NCBI GenBank assembly: GCA_040766745.1
Contig: JAXGPX010000002.1
Location: forward strand, 629,425-693,424
Length of the DNA stretch: 64,000 nt
Origin: JAXGPX01 sp040766745
Lineage (GTDB): Bacteria; Bacillota; Sulfobacillia; Fermentithermobacillales; Fermentithermobacillaceae
Reading direction: 5' to 3'
Made by a program: the position numbers and the translations under genes. This document shows positions 17,682 to 26,813 of this stretch, piece after piece. Below the pieces are notes generated by a model, which had not been told where the DNA came from, searched no databases, and saw only the letters and a list, made by a program, of their open reading frames with translations. Within the stretch, counting starts at the first letter, position 1; every line of letters begins with the position of its first letter.

Positions 17682-18635
17682 CTACAGGTATTTTACACAG
17701 GAAATAAAGTGGTTTGGCGAATACTCTATCAGCGGTATATCCTGCCCGATACAGGCGTCTTTGCATTCAGGGCAACGGATGGCAAAGCGGCAGCCGGGCT
17801 TTGGATCTATGGGGCTGGCCAACTCGCCTCGAATGACCTCTTGCTGCATAGTGCCGTGATTAAGCTTTGGCAGGGGAATAGACGAGAGCAAAGCCTGGGT
17901 GTACGGGTGTAGCGGATTTGCAAACAGCTCGTCAGAGGGGCAGCGCTCCACATTGTTCCCTAGGTACATAACGGCAATATCGTGAGAGATATGCTTGACA
18001 ACGCTCAGATCATGGGTGATGAACAGATAGGTCAGGCCCATATCTCGCTGCAGATCCATAAGCAAGTTGAGGATTTGAGCCTGGATTGATACATCCAGTG
18101 CCGACACCGGCTCGTCGCAGACGACGAATTTTGGGTTGACTGCCAGTGCCCTGGCCACCCCAATTCGCTGCCTCCGGCCGCCGTCAAGCTCATGAGGATA
18201 CGCCATAGCCAATCGCTCGGCCAGGCCTACTGTATCCATAAGCTTGGAAATATGCCTTGCTATATTTGCTTTGCCCCGGACAGTCTTGGTGACCAGCAGA
18301 GGCTCGGCGATTATTTCGCTGACAGTCATGCGAGGGTTCAAACTGGAATAAGGATCCTGGAAGATAATTTGCATATCCTTTTTCAGATCCTTGAGTTTGT
18401 TCTTATTGTATTGAAAGATGTCTTCTCCTTCGAAAAGCATTTGGCCCGAGGTGGGCTCAAGCAACCGAAGCATCACCCGTCCCAACGTGGACTTTCCACA
18501 GCCTGATTCTCCCACCACGCCAAGTGTGCGGCCCCGTTCGATAGAGATGTTGATGTCGTCGACCGCATGGAGCAAACCGCGCGGTGTCTCAAAATACTTC
18601 TTCAGGTGAACGGTCTGGATCAAAGGCTGTTGCAT
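17682..18635 (-). CDS. oppF: Oligopeptide ABC transporter ATPase OppF/DppF (system 1)
   Basis: One of two ATPases of a peptide importer, 317 aa. Walker A is GESGCGKST and Walker B leads into CDEPVSALDVSIQAQ. The C-terminal oligo-HPY region has CRFAIRCPECKDAC, a candidate Fe-S/cysteine element typical of Opp ATPases. The ABC signature reads LDGGRRQR rather than the common SGGQRQR; the same substitution is familiar in some clostridial Opp ATPases, so it need not mean inactivity. Last gene of the array, 18 bases after oppD. Confidence 0.92.
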   Translation of the reverse strand: MQQPLIQTVHLKKYFETPRGLLHAVDDINISIERGRTLGVVGESGCGKSTLGRVMLRLLEPTSGQMLFEGEDIFQYNKNKLKDLKKDMQIIFQDPYSSLNPRMTVSEIIAEPLLVTKTVRGKANIARHISKLMDTVGLAERLAMAYPHELDGGRRQRIGVARALAVNPKFVVCDEPVSALDVSIQAQILNLLMDLQRDMGLTYLFITHDLSVVKHISHDIAVMYLGNNVERCPSDELFANPLHPYTQALLSSIPLPKLNHGTMQQEVIRGELASPIDPKPGCRFAIRCPECKDACIGQDIPLIEYSPNHFISCVKYL

Positions 18636-18653
18636 AACACACCATTCCTTTCA

Positions 18654-19637
18654 CTATACTGACTGCTTTTGCCCATACAGATGGCATTTGATGGAGTGCT
18701 CATTCTCAATAAACACAGGAGGCTCTTCTGCTCTGCATATCTCCATGCAATGCTTGCATCTGGGGTGAAATTTGCAGCCCGCCGGCAGGTTGGTGGGATC
18801 AGGCATTTGTCCGTCAATCTGCTCCAGGCGCTCGGTCTTTTCATCAAGTTTTGGGATAGACCCAAACAACCCTACTGTGTACGGATGATGCTTATCAGAT
18901 TCGAAGATATCTTCTGCCGTTCCGTATTCAATAATTTCACCTGCGTACATCACAGCGACTTTCTCACAGGTCTGAGCGATAATCCCCAAGTCATGGGTGA
19001 TCATGAGCAGCGAGGTTTTGAGTTTGCGCTTGAGTTCGTTCATCATGGCTATGACCTGTGCCTGAATGGTTACATCTAGGGCGGTGGTAGGTTCATCAGC
19101 GATTAAGAGCTGTGGGTTGCAGGACAAAGCAATGGCGATAACAACGCGCTGTTTCATTCCGCCCGAAAACTGGTGCGGGTAATCACCCTTTCTGGAAGCA
19201 GAAATCCCAACTAGCTCCAAAATCTCATCTACCCTGTCTTCGATTTCTTCGGCAGTTCTGTTCTCTTCGTTGTGAAGTGCAAGAGCTTCTCCAATCTGCT
19301 GTCCTATAGTAACCACCGGGTTTAGGCTGGTCATAGGATCTTGGAAGATCATTGAGATCTTTCCACCACGTAAACGGCGCAGCTCTTCATGATTCATCTC
19401 CAGAATGCTTTTGCCTTCGAAATAGATATTCCCACTTGTGATCCTGGCGGTACGATCTGGCAAAAGTCTCAGTATTGCAAGGGCAGTAGAGGTTTTACCT
19501 GCTCCCGTTTCCCCCACCAGCCCAAGTGTTTCCTGTTCATTGATGGAAAGACTGATCCCATTAACTGCGTGAACGGTTTCCATATCGGTTTTGTAGATAA
19601 CGCTCAGATCTTCAATTCTTAAGAGTTCGTTTGACAT
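18654..19637 (-). CDS. oppD: Oligopeptide ABC transporter ATPase OppD/DppD (system 1)
   Basis: Second ATPase, 327 aa. Walker A GETGAGKTS, Q-loop IFQDPMTSLNP, signature FSGGMKQR, Walker B LLIADEPTTALD and the C-terminal CKFHPRCKHCMEIC motif are all intact. GAGGTG precedes two adjacent ATGs; the second (19637) has the better spacing and is used. Ten bases separate it from the oppC stop. Confidence 0.92.
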   Translation of the reverse strand: MSNELLRIEDLSVIYKTDMETVHAVNGISLSINEQETLGLVGETGAGKTSTALAILRLLPDRTARITSGNIYFEGKSILEMNHEELRRLRGGKISMIFQDPMTSLNPVVTIGQQIGEALALHNEENRTAEEIEDRVDEILELVGISASRKGDYPHQFSGGMKQRVVIAIALSCNPQLLIADEPTTALDVTIQAQVIAMMNELKRKLKTSLLMITHDLGIIAQTCEKVAVMYAGEIIEYGTAEDIFESDKHHPYTVGLFGSIPKLDEKTERLEQIDGQMPDPTNLPAGCKFHPRCKHCMEICRAEEPPVFIENEHSIKCHLYGQKQSV

Positions 19638-19647
19638 CATATCCACC

Positions 19648-20556
19648 TCAATCCTTCAATTTCGGATCAAGCGCATCCCGAAGGCCGTCACCAATCAATG
19701 TGATGGAAAGCGCCGCCAAAACTATACAGATCCCGGGGATTGTGATCATGTACGGATATGTCCACATATAAGTCTTTGCGCCTGCCAGCATGGCTCCCCA
19801 CTCCGGGTTCGGCGGCTGGATCCCGAGTCCTAAGTAGCTCATGGAAGCGGCCGTCAAGATCATACCTGCAGAAGAGAAGGCCATTTGGCAGATAATGGGG
19901 CTTAAGGAGTTTGGCAGGATGTGCTTAACAATAATCCGCAAATCGCTTGAACCGCACGCTTTTGCCGCTTCGATGAATTCCTGGCCAACCAGGGTTACCA
20001 CTGTAGAGCGAACCAATCGCGCATAGGTGGCGATTGAGGAAAAGGTCAGTGCGATTAAGAGATTAGTCATACTGGCCCCTAAGGCCGCCACTACGGCCAT
20101 GGCCAGCAAAATCGAAGGAACGCTGGAGATAATGTCCATGAAACTCATGATGATAAAGTCAGTCTTTTTGCCATAGAAGCCTGCTATGGCTCCCAGCATG
20201 CCGCCGATTACAGCGGCGCAGGAAGTCGATACGATTCCAATGGACAGAGATACTCTGGCGCCATGGATAATCCGGGCGAAAATATCTCTGCCATATTCGT
20301 CGGTACCGAACAGGTGAGATTCTTTAGTAAAAATGCCTTTTAGGCTTGGTGCAAGGAAACGGGCGCTTTCATTGGTTCGGACCACGTACTCGTCCCAGTT
20401 GGCTATTACATTGGCAAAAACTGCAAACAGGATAAAGACCCCTAGAATGCACAGGCCTAGCATCGCGGTTTTGCTCTTCTTGAACCGGCGCCAAACCATC
20501 CTAAGTTGTGAGTTTTTTCGCACTCTGCGTTTCTCAGCCATTTCGGAATGTGTCAT
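19648..20556 (-). CDS. oppC: Peptide ABC transporter permease OppC/DppC (system 1)
   Basis: Inner permease subunit, 302 aa, with a long cytoplasmic N-terminus, an N-terminal OppC_N membrane helix and five further helices. The EAA coupling loop is EFIEAAKACGSSDLRIIVKHILPN, which contacts the ATPases. The start codon overlaps the oppB stop (ATGA), typical of tightly coupled membrane subunits. The C-terminus GDGLRDALDPKLKD is a family hallmark. Confidence 0.92.
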   Translation of the reverse strand: MTHSEMAEKRRVRKNSQLRMVWRRFKKSKTAMLGLCILGVFILFAVFANVIANWDEYVVRTNESARFLAPSLKGIFTKESHLFGTDEYGRDIFARIIHGARVSLSIGIVSTSCAAVIGGMLGAIAGFYGKKTDFIIMSFMDIISSVPSILLAMAVVAALGASMTNLLIALTFSSIATYARLVRSTVVTLVGQEFIEAAKACGSSDLRIIVKHILPNSLSPIICQMAFSSAGMILTAASMSYLGLGIQPPNPEWGAMLAGAKTYMWTYPYMITIPGICIVLAALSITLIGDGLRDALDPKLKD

Positions 20557-21518
20557 GACGTTTTCACCTTCACTTTCCGTCTTCCGGCGTCGGCATACTG
20601 CGCCTTGACTCTGGGATCAAACAGCGAATAGGCGATATCCACTAGTACCATGACCAGACAGAAGGTAAAGGAGAATAGGATTGTAATTGCCATGACCTGG
20701 GGAATGTCCTTAAGATTAATGCTGCTGACTAGAATGGCACCGATCCCTGGGATGGAAAACACGTTTTCGATAACAACTGAACCACCAAGCATGTATGCAA
20801 AGTTGATGCCTAGGACCGTGATGATAGGCAGAAGGGCATTTCTCAGGGCATGGTTAAGAATCACGCTTTTCTCTGTTGCGCCCTTGGCCCTGGCCGTCCG
20901 GACATAATCCTGGCGTATGCACTCAAGCATCGTTGAACGGGTGATCTTAAGAAGTCCGCTGGCACCTGGCAATATCATGGTCAAAAGCGGGAGAATATAA
21001 TGCTTGGGAGTGGATAACCCTGCTGTGGGCAAAACAGCCAGTTTGACGCCGAAGACCAGCATTAGCATCAGCCCAAGCCAGAAACCAGGGACTGCACCTA
21101 GCATCATGGCGCAAACAGTCGACACAAAGTCGGTTGGAGAATACTGTTTGACGGCGGCCAAAATGCCTAGTGGAATGCCGATAATCATTTCTCCAATAAT
21201 GGCCAGAAACGAAAGCCGCAGAGTCACCGGAAACCGGACTTTGATTTCTTTGAATACTGACTGCCTGGTACGATAGGATTGGCCGAAATCAAACTTGGTG
21301 ACAACGTTCCACAAATACTTACCCAGCCGGACAAAGAACGGCTCATTGAGCCCAAATTCCTCATTTAGGGCGTCTACAGCTGACTGAGGGGCGCTGGAAC
21401 CGAGAATTTGCCGTCCTGGATTGCCTGGCGTTATTGACATTATGGTAAAAACCAAAATTACGACGCTCAGCATGGTTGGAATTATGAGGAGAAGTCTTTT
21501 CAAAAAATAGCGATGCAT
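20553..21518 (-). CDS. oppB: Peptide ABC transporter permease OppB/DppB (system 1)
   Basis: Permease subunit, 321 aa, six predicted helices. The N-terminal motif RYFLKRLLLIIPTML and TPGNPG loop are typical. The coupling loop is DYVRTARAKGATEKSVILNHALRNALLP. AAGGAGG ribosome binding site. It follows the M42 peptidase gene by 11 bases, tying the peptidase to uptake. Confidence 0.92.
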   Translation of the reverse strand: MHRYFLKRLLLIIPTMLSVVILVFTIMSITPGNPGRQILGSSAPQSAVDALNEEFGLNEPFFVRLGKYLWNVVTKFDFGQSYRTRQSVFKEIKVRFPVTLRLSFLAIIGEMIIGIPLGILAAVKQYSPTDFVSTVCAMMLGAVPGFWLGLMLMLVFGVKLAVLPTAGLSTPKHYILPLLTMILPGASGLLKITRSTMLECIRQDYVRTARAKGATEKSVILNHALRNALLPIITVLGINFAYMLGGSVVIENVFSIPGIGAILVSSINLKDIPQVMAITILFSFTFCLVMVLVDIAYSLFDPRVKAQYADAGRRKVKVKTS

Positions 21519-21529
21519 TGAAGTCCTCC

Positions 21530-22570
21530 TTATCTCTGCCCGCAGGTTAAATAGGCGTCCAGCAGGCGGAAGGTACCCTCTACCGCCTTCAAGTTGGTAC
21601 GCTCATAACTGTGGGAGGCGTAAACACCGGGGCCGATCAGGCCGTGCCGCACATCATTTCCAGCGATCAGCGCGGTGACAACATCGGAAATATAGCCTGA
21701 ATAGCAATCAATTGCATAGTCAATGCCATTCTTGATACACAACTCGGCCAGGGCGGTGATCATCTGATAGTTGTAAGGGCCATAGTTGTCCCGGGCCACA
21801 ATAGAGACTTTTGTTTCGCTTCCGTCCAGGTTCTTGCCTACGCAGCCCATATCCAGGCCCAACAGTTCTCTCACGTCCTCGGGTATTCCGGTGCCGCCGC
21901 CATGCAGCACCTCTTCATACACTGAAAAAGAAATATAGACCTTACGGTTTAACTTGATGTTTTGATCATTCACATACTTGGAAAAGGCCAAAAGGATGGC
22001 AACGCCGATCTTGTCATCGATGAAGCGCGATTTGATAAATCCGTCAGTTGAGATCCTAAACCGTGGATGAAGCACTACGAAATCGCCGTTTCGGATTCCC
22101 AGCCGTTCTACATCCTCTCTGGAAGAAACCAGCTTATCAAGGACCAGTTCCAAATTGCTTTCGAAGGTGCGGGCAACATTGTATTGCTTGTTTACATGGG
22201 TAGACGCATTCTCCAAGAGGATGGTCCCTTCATAGGTCCCGTTGAAGCGAGTGAAAACCGTTACGTTCTCGGTTTCAATGTTATTGGGGTTAAGCCCGCC
22301 CACAGGCACCAGCATCATCCGGCCATCAGGTTTTATGTATTTGACCTGGGCCCCAAGAGTATCTGCGTGAGCCATGAGCATTACTGCGTTGCCTTCGCCG
22401 CCAAGGCAATACTGCAGGCCACCTTTACAGAGTTGCTTCGGTTCAAAACCCAATGTCTGGATTTCTCTTGTGAGATACTCTTCTATGGCGTGAAAAAAGC
22501 CTGACGGACTTGGTATGGCGATCAACTTCTCTAGCTGTTGCAATAGATACTCTTCATAGTCTTTATACAT
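21530..22570 (-). CDS. M42-family aminopeptidase
   Basis: Di-metal cytoplasmic aminopeptidase (glutamyl aminopeptidase/FrvX/endoglucanase-M-like), 346 aa. Metal and catalytic residues are visible: HAD at residues 68-70, FIDDK (bridging Asp), YEEV with the catalytic Glu pair, LDMG, and SHSYERTN near the end. Members trim N-terminal residues from short peptides. Position between the binding protein and permease genes indicates that imported peptides are substrates. AAAGGGAG precedes the ATG. Confidence 0.88.
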   Translation of the reverse strand: MYKDYEEYLLQQLEKLIAIPSPSGFFHAIEEYLTREIQTLGFEPKQLCKGGLQYCLGGEGNAVMLMAHADTLGAQVKYIKPDGRMMLVPVGGLNPNNIETENVTVFTRFNGTYEGTILLENASTHVNKQYNVARTFESNLELVLDKLVSSREDVERLGIRNGDFVVLHPRFRISTDGFIKSRFIDDKIGVAILLAFSKYVNDQNIKLNRKVYISFSVYEEVLHGGGTGIPEDVRELLGLDMGCVGKNLDGSETKVSIVARDNYGPYNYQMITALAELCIKNGIDYAIDCYSGYISDVVTALIAGNDVRHGLIGPGVYASHSYERTNLKAVEGTFRLLDAYLTCGQR

Positions 22571-22597
22571 GATATTGCTCCCTTTTTAGAGGTTGAA

Positions 22598-22630
22598 TCC
22601 TTCGCCCGCACCATCGGTACAGGCGAAGGA
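22598..22630 (-). promoter_or_regulatory. Intercistronic hairpin after the binding-protein gene (system 1)
   Basis: TCCTTCGCC and GGCGAAGGA form a 9-bp stem with a 15-base loop between the binding-protein and M42 genes. No T-run follows in the minus direction. Such hairpins usually protect the upstream message against 3'-exonucleases and give more binding protein than permease. Confidence 0.6.
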
Positions 22631-22641
22631 CAAAGGTCTTC

Positions 22642-24147
22642 TTACTTCCAGCTGCAATCGTAGAAATAGATGACGTTGGGTGCGTAAAGGGTCATGTTCA
22701 GATCGCTGGTACAAGCCACATTAGTATACCTGTGGTAAAGCATAGCCCAGCCGGCATCTTCCTGTACCAGGTCATTGAGCTCCTGATAGTATGCAAGCCG
22801 CTCTTCTTCATTGGTGGCAGAGCGCCCAAGTTCAAAGAGCTCGTCTATTCTGGGGTTATTGACCCTTGGCAGGTTGAATGCGTCAATAGCAGATGAATCA
22901 AACAGGATACTATACGCGTCCATATCCCATGCCACGCCGTTGTACACGACCAGTCCCATGACACCAATGGTGTAGTTTCCTTTGCAGGCTGCGTCGATAA
23001 AGCTGGCGTCGGTAACTTCGATATCGGCTATCAGCCCAATGTCAGCCAGGTTTTCCTGCAAGATAGGGGCGATTTTCTCACCAAATGAGGTGGCACCTAT
23101 TTTGCCGATGTTCATGGGTGTAGTAATACCGGCCTCTGCCAGGAGTTGTTTTGCCTTCTCCAGGTTGTATTCATAGGTCTTGGCATTTTCAGAATGGCCG
23201 AACATCATAGGGCTAACGATGTTTGAGGATGCAACTCCCAGCCCATCAACGGCCACTTTGACCATAAAGTCGCGGTTAACTGCATAGTTAACAGCCTGAC
23301 GGACCAGTTTGTTGTCAAAAGGAGCAACTTCTGAATTCATATGTATGCAAGTAATGTGGGGTGATTCAGTCTGCATGACAGTAACGGTATCCATGGCCTT
23401 GAATTTCTCGTAACTGGCTGTGTTGATTTCCATAAGGTTGATTTCACTGGTCTCCAATGCCACAGAAGCTGCAGTTGAATCGCTCATGATCATCATCTTG
23501 ACGGTTTTGATTGGTGCTACGCCGCGATAATAATCCTCAAAAGCTTCAAGTGTGATGGAACTGCCGGTCTCACGGGCTGCCATCTTGTACGCTCCGCATC
23601 CAATGGGTTTTTCTGCGAAGCCATCAACGCCAACCTCGGTGTAATAGGCCTTGGGCAGGATATAGAGTTGAGAGACGTTCTCGAAAAATGACGCGTATGG
23701 AGCCTTTAGCGTAATTTCTACTGTATAATCGTCGACAGCCTTTGCGCTTTCGAAGTTAGCAACAGTAGAGCCTATGTAGGTGGAAGCTGCCGCATTTTCC
23801 ACTGTAAAGGCTACGTCTTCAGCTTTTACCTCGGTTCCGTCATGGAACTTCACGCCTTCTTTGATGACGAAGGTATAGACCAGGCCGTCATCGGAAATCG
23901 TGTAGCTTTCCGCCAATCTGTTTTCCACTGTGCCGTCATTATGGTTAAAGAAGTACAGCGGCTCGTAAATCTGACGGTAAAGGTTGTGTTCAGCAGTGAG
24001 AGTGCGGTAGTTCGGGTCAGGGCTTGTAATATCTCCGTCAAGAGAGTAGTGCAAGACCTTTTCTTTTTCTTCGACCTTTGGAGAGCATCCGGATACCATG
24101 GAGAATACACACAGAGTTGCCAGTAACAGTGCAATCAGTTTCTTCAT
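22642..24147 (-). CDS. Peptide-binding lipoprotein OppA/DppA (system 1)
   Basis: Extracytoplasmic family-5 solute-binding protein, 501 aa. Signal peptide with lipobox VSGC (Cys 21) for lipid anchoring. Domain order is canonical: the N-terminal lobe has LAESYTISDDGLVYTFVIKEG and FHDGTEVKAEDVAFT, the middle has NKLVRQAVNYAVNRDFM, and the C-terminal lobe has DEPFELGRS-like and late DLVQEDAGWAMLYH elements. It lies 54 bases downstream of the dehydrogenase and 71 bases upstream of the M42 gene. Ligand unknown. Confidence 0.92.
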   Translation of the reverse strand: MKKLIALLLATLCVFSMVSGCSPKVEEKEKVLHYSLDGDITSPDPNYRTLTAEHNLYRQIYEPLYFFNHNDGTVENRLAESYTISDDGLVYTFVIKEGVKFHDGTEVKAEDVAFTVENAAASTYIGSTVANFESAKAVDDYTVEITLKAPYASFFENVSQLYILPKAYYTEVGVDGFAEKPIGCGAYKMAARETGSSITLEAFEDYYRGVAPIKTVKMMIMSDSTAASVALETSEINLMEINTASYEKFKAMDTVTVMQTESPHITCIHMNSEVAPFDNKLVRQAVNYAVNRDFMVKVAVDGLGVASSNIVSPMMFGHSENAKTYEYNLEKAKQLLAEAGITTPMNIGKIGATSFGEKIAPILQENLADIGLIADIEVTDASFIDAACKGNYTIGVMGLVVYNGVAWDMDAYSILFDSSAIDAFNLPRVNNPRIDELFELGRSATNEEERLAYYQELNDLVQEDAGWAMLYHRYTNVACTSDLNMTLYAPNVIYFYDCSWK

Positions 24148-24201
24148 GTTTTACATCCTTCCTGTTTTGCGTTTTGTGATGCATAAACGGAACACTTGTC
24201 C

Positions 24202-25596
24202 TCAGGTACAGATCTTCTGCGGATTTAGGATGCCGTTGGGGTCGAAAGCCTCCTTGATTCGACGCATGAGATTGATCTGTCCGGAGCCCAGCTGCTGTCT
24301 AAGATAGTCTTTCTTGGCATAGCCGATGCCGTGCTCGCCTGAGACCATGCCCCCAAGCTGTACAGCCTTTCCATACAGGGTCTCAAAGCCCTGGTTGAGT
24401 TTTTCCTGCCAAAGGGCTTCATTCAGGCCGTCCCGGCAAAAGTAGACGTGGAGATTGCCGTCGCCGGCATGGCCGAAATAGGGGATTCTCATGCCAAGTT
24501 TGTCTGATAATGTGTTGATGCACTCTGTGAATTCAATGACCTTGCTTCTTGGAACTACTACGTCACACTCGTCGAACTGGGTTGTTGAGGCCTTAATGGC
24601 TTCCAAAAAGGCGCCTCTGGCTGTCCAGACGCTTGCTTTACGCTCGTCTGTGTTGACGGTAAACACATCGTAGGCGCCCTTGTCCACACATAGCTGTGAG
24701 GCCTGGTCGATGCGCTCCTGCACCTCGGCTGCAGAGAAGCCGTCATATGTGAGGAGCAGTGCGGTATCGCCCTCAATACGTGGAAAACGCTTACCCAGAA
24801 AGTCTTCTGCCAGAGAGATGGCATCCCGGGTCAAAAACTCTACGGCCGTGGGCTCGGTTCCGGACCGGATAAGCTCCGGCACAGTATCGATGGCCTTCTG
24901 AAAGGTAGGGAAGGGCGCCAGTAGGCTGATGTTTTCCTTGGGCAGCGGAAGAAGTTTCAGAATGGCTGAAACGATAACGGCCAACGTGCCCTCGGAGCCA
25001 ATCAGCAGGTCCTTGATGCTGTAGCCCGAACTGTTTTTGACCACCTTGGAGCCGAATGTCTCGATCTGTCCTGTGGGAAGGACAGCAGTTATCTCTAGCA
25101 CATAGTCACGGGTGACTCCATACTTGACGGCGCGCATTCCTCCTGCGTTGGTGCTGATGTTTCCGCCGATGGTCGCCGATTTTTCGCCGGGATCCGGTGG
25201 ATAGAAATATCCTCTGTCCTCGACGTACTTGGAAAGGTCCATGAGCAGCACACCAGGTTCAACGGTCACAGTCAAGTTTTCCTCATCAAGCTCAGTAATC
25301 TTGTTCATCAAGGTGGTTTCTACCATGATACCGCCCTGTATTGCCACAGCCCCGCCTACCAAACCGGTTCCTGCCCCCCGGGTTATTACCGGCAGCCGTT
25401 TCTCGTTGGCATAGGAAAGGATCTTTGATATCTCCTCAGCGGATTCGGCGCGAATCAGTACATCGGGAGCGCCTTTTATGCCGCCCAGCTCGTCATGGGC
25501 ATAGTCCGGGCCGATCTCTGACCCTGCAAGTAGCCGTTCTCCAGAGACAAGACTTGTCAAAAAGTCCAGATCGGCTTTTTCGATTTTGTTCAGCAT
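24202..25596 (-). CDS. lctD: FAD-linked 2-hydroxyacid dehydrogenase (LctD/GlcD type)
   Basis: Flavin enzyme oxidising a 2-hydroxy acid, probably D-lactate; 464 aa. The PCMH FAD domain has TRGAGTGLVGGAV (around 72-84) and PPDPGEKSATIGGNISTNAGG. The C-terminal cap has FGHAGDGNLHVY and SGEHGIG, the substrate-binding histidines of the D-lactate/glycolate group. Gene order etfB-etfA-this gene equals lctBCD of Acetobacterium woodii, where the complex oxidises lactate with NAD+ by using reduced ferredoxin. Its start overlaps the etfA stop by 7 bases. Glycolate or 2-hydroxyglutarate are alternatives. Confidence 0.85.
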   Translation of the reverse strand: MLNKIEKADLDFLTSLVSGERLLAGSEIGPDYAHDELGGIKGAPDVLIRAESAEEISKILSYANEKRLPVITRGAGTGLVGGAVAIQGGIMVETTLMNKITELDEENLTVTVEPGVLLMDLSKYVEDRGYFYPPDPGEKSATIGGNISTNAGGMRAVKYGVTRDYVLEITAVLPTGQIETFGSKVVKNSSGYSIKDLLIGSEGTLAVIVSAILKLLPLPKENISLLAPFPTFQKAIDTVPELIRSGTEPTAVEFLTRDAISLAEDFLGKRFPRIEGDTALLLTYDGFSAAEVQERIDQASQLCVDKGAYDVFTVNTDERKASVWTARGAFLEAIKASTTQFDECDVVVPRSKVIEFTECINTLSDKLGMRIPYFGHAGDGNLHVYFCRDGLNEALWQEKLNQGFETLYGKAVQLGGMVSGEHGIGYAKKDYLRQQLGSGQINLMRRIKEAFDPNGILNPQKICT

Positions 25597-26804
25597 AAAG
25601 GCCGACTCTCCTTCTCGATTTTCTGAATCAGCGCGGGCAGTATCTCGTACAAATCGCCTGCCAGTCCCACATGGGCTGTATCAAAGATGGCGGCGTGGGG
25701 GTTTTGGTTGATGGCAACAATGCAGTCTGCTTGATTCATGCCCGCTGTGAACTGCACTGCGCCGGACACTCCCACCGTGACGATCAATTTCGGCTTCACT
25801 GTTCTGCCTGAAAGCCCAATCTGCCTTCTAGGGTCGAACCAGCCGTTTTCTACCATGGGGCGGGTACAAGCCAGTTGGGCACCTAGTTTTTCGGCCAGTG
25901 TTTCGGCCAATTTCAGCCCGGCTTTGTCCTTTACGCCCCGGCCTACTGCTACGATAACCTCAGCCTCTGAAATATCCAGTTCCTTCGCTTTGGGAATGAC
26001 CTCTGAAATGAAGGCGCCTATGCTCTCCACCCCTTGGGGGAGTGGCATGTTTACGATTTCCGCTGTAGGTTGTTCGCGCCTCACCGCAGGGTCAAAGACA
26101 CGGTAGCGCACGGTGCAGAGCTGCGGCCTGGTACGGGGTGTTACGATCTGGGCCATGATATTGCCGCCGAAAGCGGGCCGGGTTTGAACAAGATCGCTGT
26201 TCTCCCGAAGTTCAAGGCCTGTGCAGTCTGCTGTGAGGCCGGTGCGGAAGCGGGCCGCTATACGGGGTGCAAGCGAGCGGCCGAGGGAAGTAGCGCCTAC
26301 CATAAGCACTGAGGGTTTTACCTTTAGGATGAAATCGGAGACACAGGCTGCGTAGCGCTGAGGGTCGAAATGCTCCAGGGGCTTGCTGTCGTAGACATAG
26401 ATGGCTTGCGCGCCGTAAAAACTCAGTTCCTTCGATGCTCCGGCTGTCTGCCATCCCGGCAGCACTGCAAAGACAGGAAGGCCTCCTGTTCTTTCTGCGC
26501 TTGCAAGCTGCTGCGCCTTACCCAGCAGTTCAAACGTGACCGGGTGGATCTTGTTGCCGGTATATTCAGCAAAGACAGCGATTCCACGCCAGCTGTCTTT
26601 ATCAATCTGGGTTTTCGGCGTGTCATCAACAAAAGAAAGAACACCGTCTTCGTCGGCTTTGAGGCATCGACGGCACATTTTGCAGCCGCTGTCGATGCGC
26701 AGCTTGCCTGAATCCTGGGAAATAGCCCCAAAAGGGCAGATAGACACAAGCTTCTCTGCTATCTCGGGAGTCACTTTTTCATGATTAATCTCTATGTATG
26801 CCAT
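25590..26804 (-). CDS. etfA: Electron-transfer flavoprotein alpha subunit with N-terminal ferredoxin-like domain
   Basis: EtfA of 404 aa. The N-terminal 60 residues form a ferredoxin-like domain with Cys 23 (ICPFGAI) and Cys 41, 44 and 47 (GCKMCRRC), enough for one [4Fe-4S] cluster. The rest is a normal EtfA: a middle alpha/beta domain and a C-terminal FAD domain with GLSGRTVKPKL, SGAVQFTAGM and INQNPHAAIFDTAHVGL. The ferredoxin extension is known in bifurcating/confurcating complexes such as LctC and CarE. Translationally coupled to the dehydrogenase. Confidence 0.9.
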   Translation of the reverse strand: MAYIEINHEKVTPEIAEKLVSICPFGAISQDSGKLRIDSGCKMCRRCLKADEDGVLSFVDDTPKTQIDKDSWRGIAVFAEYTGNKIHPVTFELLGKAQQLASAERTGGLPVFAVLPGWQTAGASKELSFYGAQAIYVYDSKPLEHFDPQRYAACVSDFILKVKPSVLMVGATSLGRSLAPRIAARFRTGLTADCTGLELRENSDLVQTRPAFGGNIMAQIVTPRTRPQLCTVRYRVFDPAVRREQPTAEIVNMPLPQGVESIGAFISEVIPKAKELDISEAEVIVAVGRGVKDKAGLKLAETLAEKLGAQLACTRPMVENGWFDPRRQIGLSGRTVKPKLIVTVGVSGAVQFTAGMNQADCIVAINQNPHAAIFDTAHVGLAGDLYEILPALIQKIEKESRPLC

Positions 26805-26813
26805 ACTGTCACC

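Noticed and set aside
17682..18635. OppF of system 1 as an inactive ATPase because of its DGGR signature
   Set aside because: Walker A, Walker B and the rest of the protein are intact, and I know this signature variant from other clostridial Opp ATPases.
22642..24147. Second permuted binding protein
   Set aside because: I checked the other three binding proteins (22642, 39702, 41846); all have canonical N-to-C domain order.
24202..25596. Plain glycolate oxidase subunit GlcD
   Set aside because: The neighbouring etfB and ferredoxin-extended etfA, in lctBCD order, favour an Etf-linked lactate-type dehydrogenase, though glycolate cannot be excluded as substrate.
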